64,000 bases of DNA. Origin: Colletotrichum lupini. Its lineage: Eukaryota > Ascomycota > Sordariomycetes > Glomerellales > Glomerellaceae. Shown one piece after another: positions 44,996-54,282 of the stretch; the stretch's first letter is position 1, and each line of letters starts with the position of its first letter. Under the pieces are notes generated by a model. It searched no databases and was not told the DNA's origin. It was given only the letters and a program-made list of their open reading frames with translations. Made by a program: the position numbers and the translations under genes. The stretch is taken from positions 5,146,001-5,210,000 of the forward strand of contig NC_064675.1 of the NCBI RefSeq assembly GCF_023278565.1. The letters are read 5' to 3'.

Positions 44996-46051
44996 ATGTC
45001 TTCCAACCACGCCATCGTCATCCAGGGAGCAGGCAAGGCCTCAGTCGTCGAAGCTTCCATCCCCAAGCTCCGCGACGACTACCTCATCGTCAAAGTCAAG
45101 GCCGTCGCCCTGAACCCCACCGACATCCTCCACATCGACCTCTTTGCCGTCACAGGAGCCCGCGTGGGCTGCGACTACGCCGGCATCGTCGAAGAGGTCG
45201 GCTCCAAGGTCGCAAAGCCCTTCAAGAAGGGCGACCGCATCGCCGGCGTCGCGCACGGGTCCAATGCCGTGCACCACGAGGACGGCACCTTTGCCGAGTA
45301 CATCACCGTCAAGGGCGACCTGCAGCTCCGCATCCCGGACAACGTCACGTTCGAGGAGGCCGCCACCCTCGGCGTTAGCGTGACAACCGTGGGCCAGGGC
45401 CTGTACCAGAGTCTCGGCCTGCCGTACTTTGACCAGACCAGCACCGAGAAGCTGCCCGTTCTCATCTACGGCGGGAGCACGGCGACCGGCGCGCTGGCAA
45501 TCCAGTACGCCAAGCTGTCTGGTCTGTACGTCATCACGACGGCCTCGCCTCATAATTTTGCTTACCTGAAGAAGCTGGGCGCCGATGAAATCTTGGATTA
45601 CAAGTCTGCCACCGTCGTGGAGGACATCAAGAAGAGCGCGGGCGGCAAGCTGAAGCACGTGCTGGACTGCATTTCCTCGGAATCGTCTGCGGACATCAGC
45701 GTCAAGGCGATCGCGGAGGACGGCGGCGTCTACTCCACCCTGCGGCCCGTGCCGGCGGAGCTTGTCTCGGCGATCAACAGCAAGGTGACGCCCAAGATGA
45801 CGCTGGCGTATACTGCCATCGGTGAGCCGTGCCAGTTTGGCCCGCAGGCCTTGCCGGCGATCCCGGCGGACTTGGAGTTTGGGAGCAAGTTCTGGGCTGA
45901 TACCGAGCGGCTGTTGGGGGAGGGCAAGATTGTGGCTCACAAGCCTACTGTGAATGAGGGTGGAAGCGGCCTCGAAGGCGTTCTGAAGGGTCTTGATCTT
46001 GTTAGACAAGGCAAGGTGAGCGGAACCAAGTTGGTTCATATTGTATCGTAA
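44996..46051 (+). CDS. Zinc-type (MDR) dehydrogenase, trans-enoyl-reductase-like
   Basis: A single exon of 351 residues starting MSSNHAIVIQG. The N-terminal GroES-like domain holds VKAVALNPTDILH and GCDYAGIVEEVG. The Rossmann domain holds IYGGSTATGALAIQYAKLSG near residues 155-175, and the C-terminus has the usual GKIVAHKP block. Residues for catalytic zinc are absent, as in the zinc-free quinone oxidoreductase/enoyl reductase branch. The closest pattern is the fungal ToxD/LovC-like group, some of which serve polyketide synthases in trans. No polyketide synthase is in the window, so a stand-alone NADPH reductase is more likely. An upstream in-frame ATG would add only a few residues. Confidence 0.88.
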   Translation: MSSNHAIVIQGAGKASVVEASIPKLRDDYLIVKVKAVALNPTDILHIDLFAVTGARVGCDYAGIVEEVGSKVAKPFKKGDRIAGVAHGSNAVHHEDGTFAEYITVKGDLQLRIPDNVTFEEAATLGVSVTTVGQGLYQSLGLPYFDQTSTEKLPVLIYGGSTATGALAIQYAKLSGLYVITTASPHNFAYLKKLGADEILDYKSATVVEDIKKSAGGKLKHVLDCISSESSADISVKAIAEDGGVYSTLRPVPAELVSAINSKVTPKMTLAYTAIGEPCQFGPQALPAIPADLEFGSKFWADTERLLGEGKIVAHKPTVNEGGSGLEGVLKGLDLVRQGKVSGTKLVHIVS

Positions 46052-47871
46052 TAGGTCAGAGGTCAGGAAAAGCGATTCGGACTTGCACCAATTATGAGTA
46101 ACAATCAAAATGCTTGAATGCGAATGCTTCACAAGCGAAACCACGATGTGTCCTGGCAGGTTCGCGAACTTGCACAATCTTACGGGGCTAGAATTTTGTC
46201 ATGATTTCCATGCCTTCGATTTTATCTGTTTCCTCTGAGAATCTCACCAATCCGAACTGCAATTAGTGATCATAGGTGGGATGGCACTTGGAAACTTTGC
46301 TTGGGTGATGGGGTCGGAGACCAGGACACCGGAGCCGAATGCTACAGGGATGTGGTCTCCCGAACCCGAGCGCCACTTGCCCGATTTGTCCGCTGGCGAG
46401 AGCCCATTGGCAGTCAAGGTAACAGAACTGCAGATGTTTTGCAGGTCAGCGGCGGGAGGAAGATGGTGTGGCGCATGCAGGTCGTCATGGAGTTGAAGTG
46501 TTCAAACTGCTTGACAACTCTTTAGAAAGCGACACGTCGTATGTTCGCCGGTCTGAACTTCTTGCATAAGTCTGCATCGAAGAAAGTCACAGTGTTGATT
46601 TAAACAAGCAGATACTAGTGCTGCTGTATCCCAAGGATTGTCGCACTTTGCAGGAGAGTTTCTCGTAAAGGAAAACAGATAATCTGGTACAGTCTAAGGA
46701 AAATTTGATGTACATCGAATCGAGTGTTGCCCTGCATCGGCTATACTTCCTCTAGAGACACCATTCCGCACTCCCATTCTTATACCGCCTAACTATCCAC
46801 TTGGTAGAGCCAAACATCGATAGATCTACTTGCAGTCTGATCAAATGCCGAAGACCGAGTAAAGAACCTCGGCTCCTACCTGCTAGTATGGGATGCAAGG
46901 AGGCCTCTGCGTTTACTGACATGTCGGTTGCCGATTTCTGACCGATCTCTGCCGAAGTTATGCATAGCGAGTCTGAGGAAAATTGAGCCTCCCCTTAAGG
47001 AATCGATTGATTGATAAGACAACCTAACATGACTTTAACGTCATGCAACTAGCTCGATAGCCTACAGGATAGCCTATGGGAGGAGGAGAACGGGATCATC
47101 CACCTCAGTACAACAACGTTCGCATCTCCCCCGCAGCCACGCACCCACGTTTTACTAAAACTTTTTCTTCATCGGAGGCTTAGGGAAGAACGCACATGGA
47201 AGAGAAAGGGTTAGAAAATCCTTCACCACCATTGGATACCGCCCTCCGGAAGAGAAGAACCTTCCTCATGCGGTGTTTAATGGCAATTGACTCTGTTAGA
47301 TAGGTCCGATCAGTCTTGCATTACGGAGTAGAGAAGTTAAGTTACGGGAGCTATCCGAGAGTAGCCCTTCGGTGGGGCTGGTCCGATCGAATGGCAACCC
47401 GCTCAGGAACCCAGGATGTCACCCCCAACGGGGGATAACTTTTGGAGTTTCTCCAAACAAGCTCTTTTACACCCGCGATGTTCCACTCCGCCAAGACTCT
47501 GAACCGCTGCTCATGGCGGAAAGCGGCAATTGAGCGGGAAGGAATACGTCGTAATCGTCATGGAAGCCAATAAGATTTTTCTCCTGAGAAAAGACTCAGA
47601 CTTCTCGATATCCCAGAGAAGAGTACCTTGCAGTGCCGATGTCCAGGACCCTGGTTTATTGCTGTGAAAGCTCCTCCCCTTCCTGGGTCCTTCTCGGACT
47701 GCTACCATGTGCGAGAGTGGTGGCGATGGCAAAGTCGAGCTATCTTCGAGAAAGACAAATACCAGACGAAAGAATGTAGATGACCTCGGGTCTCTCTTCT
47801 CTCTCTCTCTCTCTCTCTCTCCTACCACCACCTCTCTCTCGTTCATTCCAAAGCGGTGTGCCTCGCCACCC
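46052..47871. other. Intergenic, no supported gene
   Basis: Open frames are short and featureless. The right end is the leader of the propeller gene and contains a CT microsatellite (47799-47821). Confidence 0.5.
47799..47821. repeat. CT microsatellite in the leader of the propeller gene
   Basis: About 11 uninterrupted CT units, ending about 50 bp before the chosen ATG. Pyrimidine-rich tracts are common before fungal transcription starts. Confidence 0.85.
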
Positions 47872-49890
47872 ATGCCCCTCAAGATGCGGTCGTCACTCCT
47901 TTCCTCCCTCGTCTACCTCTGCCTGGCCACCTCGTCGGCCTCGGCCCGCCACGTCCACCAGCTCCGCGCCGACTTCAACCTCGCCTCCCTCCCGCAGGCC
48001 CACTCGGCCCGCGGCCTCCCCGCCGCAGACGGCAAGAAGGGCGTCCTCCTCATGAACCGCATCGGGCCCTCGACCTCGGAGCTCTACATCGCCAACGCAG
48101 ACGGCACAAACGAGCAGAAGCTCCTCGGCAACGCCTCGAACTTCGAGTACCACGCCGCCTTCTCTCCGGACGGCAAATACGTCACCTTCACCACCGAACG
48201 CAACGGCGACGGCAACTCGGACCTCTACCGGTGCAGCTTCTCCTCTGCCGGCACCGGTAACTCGACATCTGCCTCGTGTTCCAACCTGGAAGAGCTCATC
48301 GCCACACCCGCTGTCGAAGACGCGGGCGCCCTCTCGCCAGACGGAACAAAACTCGCCTACGTCTCCACCGAGAACGGCTACCGCGCCAACATCTGGGTCC
48401 TCGACATCGCCACCGGCGTCCGCCGCAACCTCACAAACACCCCCGAGATCGCCGGCGACCCTCTGCTGCCCGACGGCCACTTCAGACCCAGCTGGTCCCC
48501 GGATGGCGAGTGGATCGCCTTCGCCTCGGACCGCAACACGGCCTGGAGGGGTCACGGCAACGGTACCGGCTGGGAACACACTCAAGAGCTCTCCGTCTAT
48601 GTTGTCCGGCCGGACGGCTCCGGGTTCCGCCAGGTCGCCACAAAGACGGGATACTGTCTCGGCTCGCCGAAATGGAGCCCCGACGGGAAACGCATCCTCT
48701 ACTATGAGATCACCACCGAGCAGACGTGGGACGCGCACCGGCCCGAGTCCCTCGCCGCCGCCATCTCTCAGATCGTCTCGGTCGATTTCGAGACGGGAGA
48801 AGACCGCATCGAGCATACCTCTGGCGCCAGCGTCAAGATGTTCCCGCAGTGGTTGGCTGGTGACGACAGCACCTCGGATGAATCCAGCAGCGACAACATC
48901 GCCTATCTGATCAAGGGCGGCGATAACGAAGGGTACAACTACACCTCCGGCGCCCACGCACCCGTCAAAGCAGCGATCCGCTCGCCAGCCTGGTCCCCAG
49001 ACGGCCGCTTCGTCATCTACGAGAAAGTAGGCTTCACCGCCCGCGCCATGGAGAAGCCCCTCTACAGCTGGGACGCGGACTGGGAATACCGCTCCACCGA
49101 CGTCTTCCCCCAGCTCTCCCTCCAGGGCCGCCTCGTCATCACCCAGAAGCAGCTCGGCAACTCCTCCATCGTCTCCATGAACCCGGACGGCACCGACCTC
49201 AAGCTCGTCTTCGACTCCTCCAAGACGGGCGAGATCGACGCCGCCCTCGTCGCAAAGGGCCTCGCCGGCGCCTTCCAACCAGCCTGGTCCAGCGACGGCC
49301 AGTGGATCGCTTTCGGGCTAGGCTCCTGGTTCCAGTCCCGCGCGACGGGCAAAGCCCGCGTCTACCGCGCAACCTCCAACGGCAGCTACTACGAGGCCTT
49401 GACAGACGGCACCGTCCACTCCGGGTTCCCCTCCTACAGCCCGGACGGTCGCAGCCTCGTCTTCCGCGAGTGGGGTGTCCGCTACGGCCTCCGCGTCATC
49501 GACCTCGAGACCAAGACGGTGCGGAGCCTGACCAACGCGACGGACAACCTGCCCTTCTGGTCGCCCGACGGCGAGCGCATCGTCTTCACGCGCAAGACGT
49601 CGGCAACGAACTTCGACGTCTGCACTATCCGGCCTGACGGGACGGACCTGCAGACGCTCACGTCCAGCGGCGCAAACGACGCGCACGCCGTGTGGTCGCA
49701 CGACGGGCGGATCCTGTATTCCAGCGGTATGTACGGGTTCCGGGACGAGGCGGCCATCTATGACCAGACGTTCCAGCCGTACGGGCAGATCATCGTCATG
49801 GACGCGGACGGGTCGAATAAGCGGATGCTGACGGATAGTTTGTGGGAGGATTCTATGCCGTTGTATGTGCCCAACGAGTTTCTCGTCTAG
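47872..49890 (+). CDS. Secreted TolB/PD40-type beta-propeller protein
   Basis: A single exon of 672 residues (668 if the second ATG at 47884 is used). The frame is open back to 47707, but that extension is encoded by the CT microsatellite, so I start at the ATG that opens a signal peptide ending in ASA-RH. The body is built of repeated blades with the PD40 signature. Examples are SPDGKYVTF, SPDGTKLAYVS, SPDGEWIAFASDRN, SPDGKRILYYE, SPDGRFVIYEK, SSDGQWIAFG, SPDGRSLVFRE and SPDGERIVFTR. Such propellers bind proteins or glycans; bacterial TolB is the model. No catalytic domain is attached. It is probably a secreted or cell-wall-associated binding protein, with several possible N-glycosylation sites. 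Confidence 0.88.
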   Translation: MPLKMRSSLLSSLVYLCLATSSASARHVHQLRADFNLASLPQAHSARGLPAADGKKGVLLMNRIGPSTSELYIANADGTNEQKLLGNASNFEYHAAFSPDGKYVTFTTERNGDGNSDLYRCSFSSAGTGNSTSASCSNLEELIATPAVEDAGALSPDGTKLAYVSTENGYRANIWVLDIATGVRRNLTNTPEIAGDPLLPDGHFRPSWSPDGEWIAFASDRNTAWRGHGNGTGWEHTQELSVYVVRPDGSGFRQVATKTGYCLGSPKWSPDGKRILYYEITTEQTWDAHRPESLAAAISQIVSVDFETGEDRIEHTSGASVKMFPQWLAGDDSTSDESSSDNIAYLIKGGDNEGYNYTSGAHAPVKAAIRSPAWSPDGRFVIYEKVGFTARAMEKPLYSWDADWEYRSTDVFPQLSLQGRLVITQKQLGNSSIVSMNPDGTDLKLVFDSSKTGEIDAALVAKGLAGAFQPAWSSDGQWIAFGLGSWFQSRATGKARVYRATSNGSYYEALTDGTVHSGFPSYSPDGRSLVFREWGVRYGLRVIDLETKTVRSLTNATDNLPFWSPDGERIVFTRKTSATNFDVCTIRPDGTDLQTLTSSGANDAHAVWSHDGRILYSSGMYGFRDEAAIYDQTFQPYGQIIVMDADGSNKRMLTDSLWEDSMPLYVPNEFLV

Positions 49891-51737
49891 AGGTGCCTTC
49901 TTCGGTGGCTTGAAGGTATGGTCACTGTCAAAGTAATTGCAATACATACACAAAAGTCTTTTGTGCGAGTACTTCTCTGTGGATGTTTTGGTTTCCCACG
50001 AGTGACCAAGTTGAAAAGAGGACGAAAGCCCACGAAAGGGGCTCATCAAGTGAAAAGAGGCAGAGAACTTTGGCTTTGACTCTGGTAAACCAACACTTTG
50101 GTTATCTATGCCATTCATTCAGCTTATCAGATTACGAACTCATAATGCTCGTGAGAACTCACATGTTCTGCTTGGTATAGCAGATATAGTTTTGCCAACA
50201 ATATATGCAGAGCAAGCCGTGAGATACTTTTCATGAGGCGGCGGAACCCCCTGAAGGTCTCAAGACCATAATGCATATTGGAAAGCCTCTCGACAACATG
50301 TAGCCACAACCAACCCAAGAAGCAGACCATGCTCACTAGCAACATCAAGGCTGTCTCCTGACCAGACCTTCAACCAGTAATTCAGGGTGATGATCGCCTT
50401 GGGAGCAGCGTCTCGACTGGTACAAACGATCTATCTCGACATGGGTACTGTTTCACTGTGAGGAGACGTCAGCGTACATAAATCACAAAAGCACACCTAG
50501 TAATCACGCGACAGTCAACACCGCTAGGATGGGACGAAACAATCAAGAGTTCCATTCTTTGAGAGCTAGACCTAGCCGCCCAATCCCGGAAAACCCAGAT
50601 CCCGCCGTTCACCAAAAAAAAAATCAAAAAAACCAGAGGGAGGTAATTTCTCTTATTCCTTTTTTTCTTTGATTTTGGTTTCAATTCCTCTGCTCTTTCT
50701 CATGTCCTAAAGACATAGTGCTCTGAAGCCGATCGTATAGGTAGGCGATATCAGCGAGCCAAGCATCACCAAGGTTCCTCGTTTCTAACTGCGCGTCCTG
50801 TCCTCCGCGAGAGTTGCCAAACAGCCAAGCTCATGCTGACTCTTCCAGTTCGCAAACACAAAATCAATGTGTCGTATGTATTCAGTGTTCATGTGACACG
50901 AATATCCATAATCTTTTCGTCGTCTTCGTCAACCCCAAAACTAATTAAACAGGTGTTGGTGTGAAGCGCGCAAAAAGGGGCGCGGAGTGTGATGGCTGAC
51001 GAGGTGAAGCTCGCCCAGCGCCAGATGATGTAATTCCCCACGGCGTGTTGAAGTGGGGAGATGCAGATGTGTGAACAAAAAGCAAAAGGGGGTATGTGCA
51101 AAATGTGGTATACGCATGAATGGGAAAGAATCGAAGTGTGTCTGTGGGGAGGTGGTGTTGTCAGGCCAGCCCATTCCAACCTGTCGTCGACGCCACCGCG
51201 TTGCCTTGGTCTCAACCAGACCGATGCTTGGGGAAAGCCGAACAAAGATTGTGGTAAGGGCTTAGATTCTCCGAACCAGGTACCAAGACGAGACCAAACA
51301 GGCAGAGGCGGGGAGATGAGACGACAGTCCCCAAGATAGCCAGCCGGCCCAAGTAGTAGTGAGTCGAAACGTGTTGATGACCAAATATGTCGGGGTATCC
51401 TCCAGTAGAGCCTTGATCGTAATGCAAAGTGGTGCCCAAGGCCACAATGATTGCCCTTCGCGCGAGGGCGTTATTTACCGTTCCAATGCCAGGAACGCCG
51501 AACCCATGTAGTGTAGAACCGCCGTGCCATGACAAATGCCAGAGAATGGTGATGCATGACCCAGAGCGCGCCGGCTCGGTCAGTGAAGTCATGACACGGT
51601 ATCCTTGGTTCAGCCAACCCAGCCAACCAGTCCGAATCCAATGAAAATAGGAGACATGTTTTCTCATCGGTCAAACAGACCGATCGCACAGCGCAGACCT
51701 TCCATCCCCCAACGCCGTGCTATGCAAAAAAAAGGTA
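49891..51737. other. Intergenic, 3' flanks of two convergent genes
   Basis: No gene is supported. An A/T-rich stretch with homopolymer A and T runs lies near 50606-50690. Confidence 0.5.
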
Positions 51738-52802
51738 TTATACAGAACCCAGGCGCAACAGAGCCTCGACCGCCTCACGCTCCTGCGCGTCAGATGGGCC
51801 CTGGAGCGCTGTGAAGTCGAAGGGCATGGGCTGGAGCGAGCGTGCCATGCCAGTAGAGACAGTTCGCATTCCTCCCGAGTTATATACACCGGTGGAGAGG
51901 AAGCTGCGTCCAGCAGACTGTGCGGTTGCGCCGGCTGTGTTGTAAGACTCGGCGCGTAGAGCGGCAGCTCCAACGGCAGCCCAATCCTCGTCATCGGTGG
52001 CGTCCTCGGGATCATCATTCATAGCGATGTCATCGTCATCCGGAGCCTCGGAGCACGAGGCAGAGGCCGAGCCATCCAGGGACATCTTATCCGCTTCGCA
52101 TTCCATCATCATGGCGTCGCGGTCGTCGTGAGAGAAGACGATGGAATCTCCAGCGCTGGACGAGGCGACGTTCAGGCGAGACCTATCGGTGCCGCGTCCA
52201 CTGGTCTTGTTGATGGGAATGCCAGATCGGTAGTCAGAAGGGGGTGTAGACCCGCGCGCGGCCTGACCACGTCGTCGGGCATCCCATCGACCCCAGCCCA
52301 CCTTTTCAAATTCCACATCGCCATCCGGTCCGCCGCCCTCGCCTCCGCGACCCTCCAAGGCACCAACGACCAGGCGACGCGCCTTTGTCGGCGGGATTCC
52401 TGCGAAGCCCGGAACAGACGTTGTCAGGTAGCCCATGATGTGACGGATAGCCAGAGGGCCGTGGTTGAGGAGGATCTCGGGGAGGTGGTGCTTGGCCAGC
52501 AGGGTGGTGCTGATAGCACCGGTGGCATCGTAGGAGGGTGACCGCGATGCTTGTCTGCGACCAGTCGGGTCGTCGTGCAGGTCGAGGTCCGAGTCGATGG
52601 GCTCGAGCCTGGCCTTCTGAAGCTGGGCCTTGAGGCCGTGAGGCGGGAGGGCGGGAGAGATGGAGTTGGGAGGAGTAGGGAGGGGGTGAGATCGTGTCAC
52701 AGTCGTCGCAGGAACACTCCGAGCCGCTACAACAGTCAAGTTGTCTCGGCTCATGTTGGAGGCCTGGTGGATATCGCAAGCAGCAGCTGCCATGGTCGCC
52801 AT
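51738..52802 (-). CDS. stb3: Stb3-type Sin3-binding protein
   Basis: A single exon of 354 residues on the minus strand. Residues about 96-178 form the Stb3 domain, recognisable from TTLLAKHHLPEILLNHGP, the IRHIMGYLTTSVPGF block, ARRLVVGALEGRG and FEKVGWGRWDAR. In yeast, Stb3 binds the ribosomal RNA processing element and links nutrient signalling and the Sin3 deacetylase to ribosome-biogenesis genes. The rest is low-complexity: an N-terminal TPPNSISP-rich part, and an acidic DDDD/DEDW segment before the C-terminus. The symbol follows the yeast family name. The leader carries a tandem repeat only 10 bp before the ATG, and nearly 8 kb upstream holds no gene. Confidence 0.9.
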   Translation of the reverse strand: MATMAAAACDIHQASNMSRDNLTVVAARSVPATTVTRSHPLPTPPNSISPALPPHGLKAQLQKARLEPIDSDLDLHDDPTGRRQASRSPSYDATGAISTTLLAKHHLPEILLNHGPLAIRHIMGYLTTSVPGFAGIPPTKARRLVVGALEGRGGEGGGPDGDVEFEKVGWGRWDARRRGQAARGSTPPSDYRSGIPINKTSGRGTDRSRLNVASSSAGDSIVFSHDDRDAMMMECEADKMSLDGSASASCSEAPDDDDIAMNDDPEDATDDEDWAAVGAAALRAESYNTAGATAQSAGRSFLSTGVYNSGGMRTVSTGMARSLQPMPFDFTALQGPSDAQEREAVEALLRLGSV

Positions 52803-52811
52803 GATGTCGTT

Positions 52812-52861
52812 TAGACGTGTCTGGTGCTTCTAGACGTGTCTGGTGCTTCTAGACGTGTCTG
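52812..52861 (-). repeat. 19-bp tandem repeat, 2.6 copies, just upstream of stb3 ATG
   Basis: The unit TAGACGTGTCTGGTGCTTC (+ strand) occurs at 52812-52830 and 52831-52849, with a partial third copy at 52850-52861. Each copy holds AGAC-GT-GTCT, an inverted repeat. It should lie in the 5' leader of the stb3 mRNA. Confidence 0.9.
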
Positions 52862-53394
52862 TACGCGATCGATGGTTAGCTACAGGTGCTGAGTAGAGGA
52901 ATAGTGATGAGACTGGTAGAGTATGTGGGAGGAATCCCACGATGAGAAGTGGTGGTGTTGAGTCACCAAGGTGGGAGAGGGGAGAGGAGGAGGATGTGAC
53001 GCAGTTCAGTGCGGTGCTGTGCGGTAGGATAGGGTTTACTATTGACGTACTGCTAGAAGCGGAAGAGATGCGATGCAAGTGTGGAACTGTGCAGGTAGGC
53101 TCAGTTCGACGGGTCGACTAGTAGACTTGTTGGCAGATCAGGCTGGCGTTGCTGTGGCTGTTGCGATTATCGTGACTGTGACAAGAGAATCTCGTCAGTA
53201 TTGGGTTGTGGTTCTTCGTGATGTTGTATTTGCGTTGAAGAAGAGAAGAGAGGAAAAGGAAAGGGAGGGTGAGATGAGTGCGACGGCCAGGGCTAAAGTA
53301 AAAGGGACCGTGGTGGTGGACGGATACGGAGATGGGATGGGATGGATGGGAGTGACAGACAGACTCATACCTGACTGTTGAATGACTGAGAGCG

Positions 53395-53410
53395 ACACAC
53401 ACACACACAC
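53395..53410. repeat. AC microsatellite
   Basis: Eight AC units. A GT tract follows about 75 bp later, so the two can pair as an inverted repeat. Confidence 0.85.
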
Positions 53411-53483
53411 CAGACATACGCGGTACCTCCATCATTTGGTGTCGGCTCTCTCTCACCTTGTTCCTCTTTGCTGGGCTGAGGAA

Positions 53484-53500
53484 GTGTGTGTGTGTGTGTG
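53484..53500. repeat. GT microsatellite
   Basis: About eight GT units, complementary to the AC tract at 53395-53410. Confidence 0.85.
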
Positions 53501-54262
53501 TTGTGTGTAGGAGAAAGGGAGGTACATGGGGTACATTGCAAGACCTGGGGCATGTCAAGAGACGGCGACCGGGGGTCAGGAGGTACCCACGGTACCGGAC
53601 GGATGCAACCCAGGATCCAAGGTATCCGCAGTCAACTGCGGTACATCCATGTACCTCGCTCTCTCTCCTACTTCCTCGGTATCTACTCCGTACCTCTCAT
53701 GCTGGTGACTCCTCCATGCTTTCTGTGGCGGGCCAGTCTCCTTTGGTACAAGGCAAAGAGCCCCAGAGAGCCAGTACAAAGGGAGAGGAGAAGGAGAATG
53801 ACTGACGGATAGACAGAGAGCATGTTGATGCAGTGCAGCTTGGCTTTGGCAAGCCCGGGTGCTTTCTCCAGCAACATGCAGCCAAACCTGACGCCCGTAC
53901 CGAACTCAACCGCCTGCAGAAGACAAAGGCCCGTGGCGGCGAAAGGAAGGGAAGGCGATGGATGGATGGCCGGATCATGGATGGATGAGCACCTGGCACC
54001 CTCCAGTCTCAAGCACCAAAGAGCAAGACCAAGGCAAAAAGGTAAGACAAGGCCCGACAGCGCAACAACAACTACAGCGACAACAGGAAAGGAGCAGGGA
54101 GACAGACGCCGCTGGCGTTGGCGCAGGTGATGGACGGATGGACCATTAGGCAATGAGCAAGAACAACACCACTTGGATACACACCCTGGGGGTGGCAAGT
54201 TGCGGCCACGGGTGTCAAGTCTTGGTCACCAGGTGTCAACTGACGGTATCTGAGTGTGGATG

Positions 54263-54282
54263 GTGTGTGTGTGTGTGTGTGT
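54263..54282. repeat. GT microsatellite, ten units
   Basis: Uninterrupted GT repeat in the gene-free region upstream of stb3. Confidence 0.85.

Noticed and set aside
45041..46177. A 378-codon antisense frame over the enoyl-reductase-like gene
   Set aside because: It is the antisense shadow of a confidently assigned gene.
47707..47871. N-terminal extension of the propeller protein
   Set aside because: It is encoded by the CT microsatellite and lacks conservation; starting at 47872 exposes a normal signal peptide.
47893..49278. A 461-codon antisense frame inside the propeller gene
   Set aside because: It is a shadow of the GC-rich third positions of the real gene on the + strand; composition is Gly/Val/Asp-rich with no motif.
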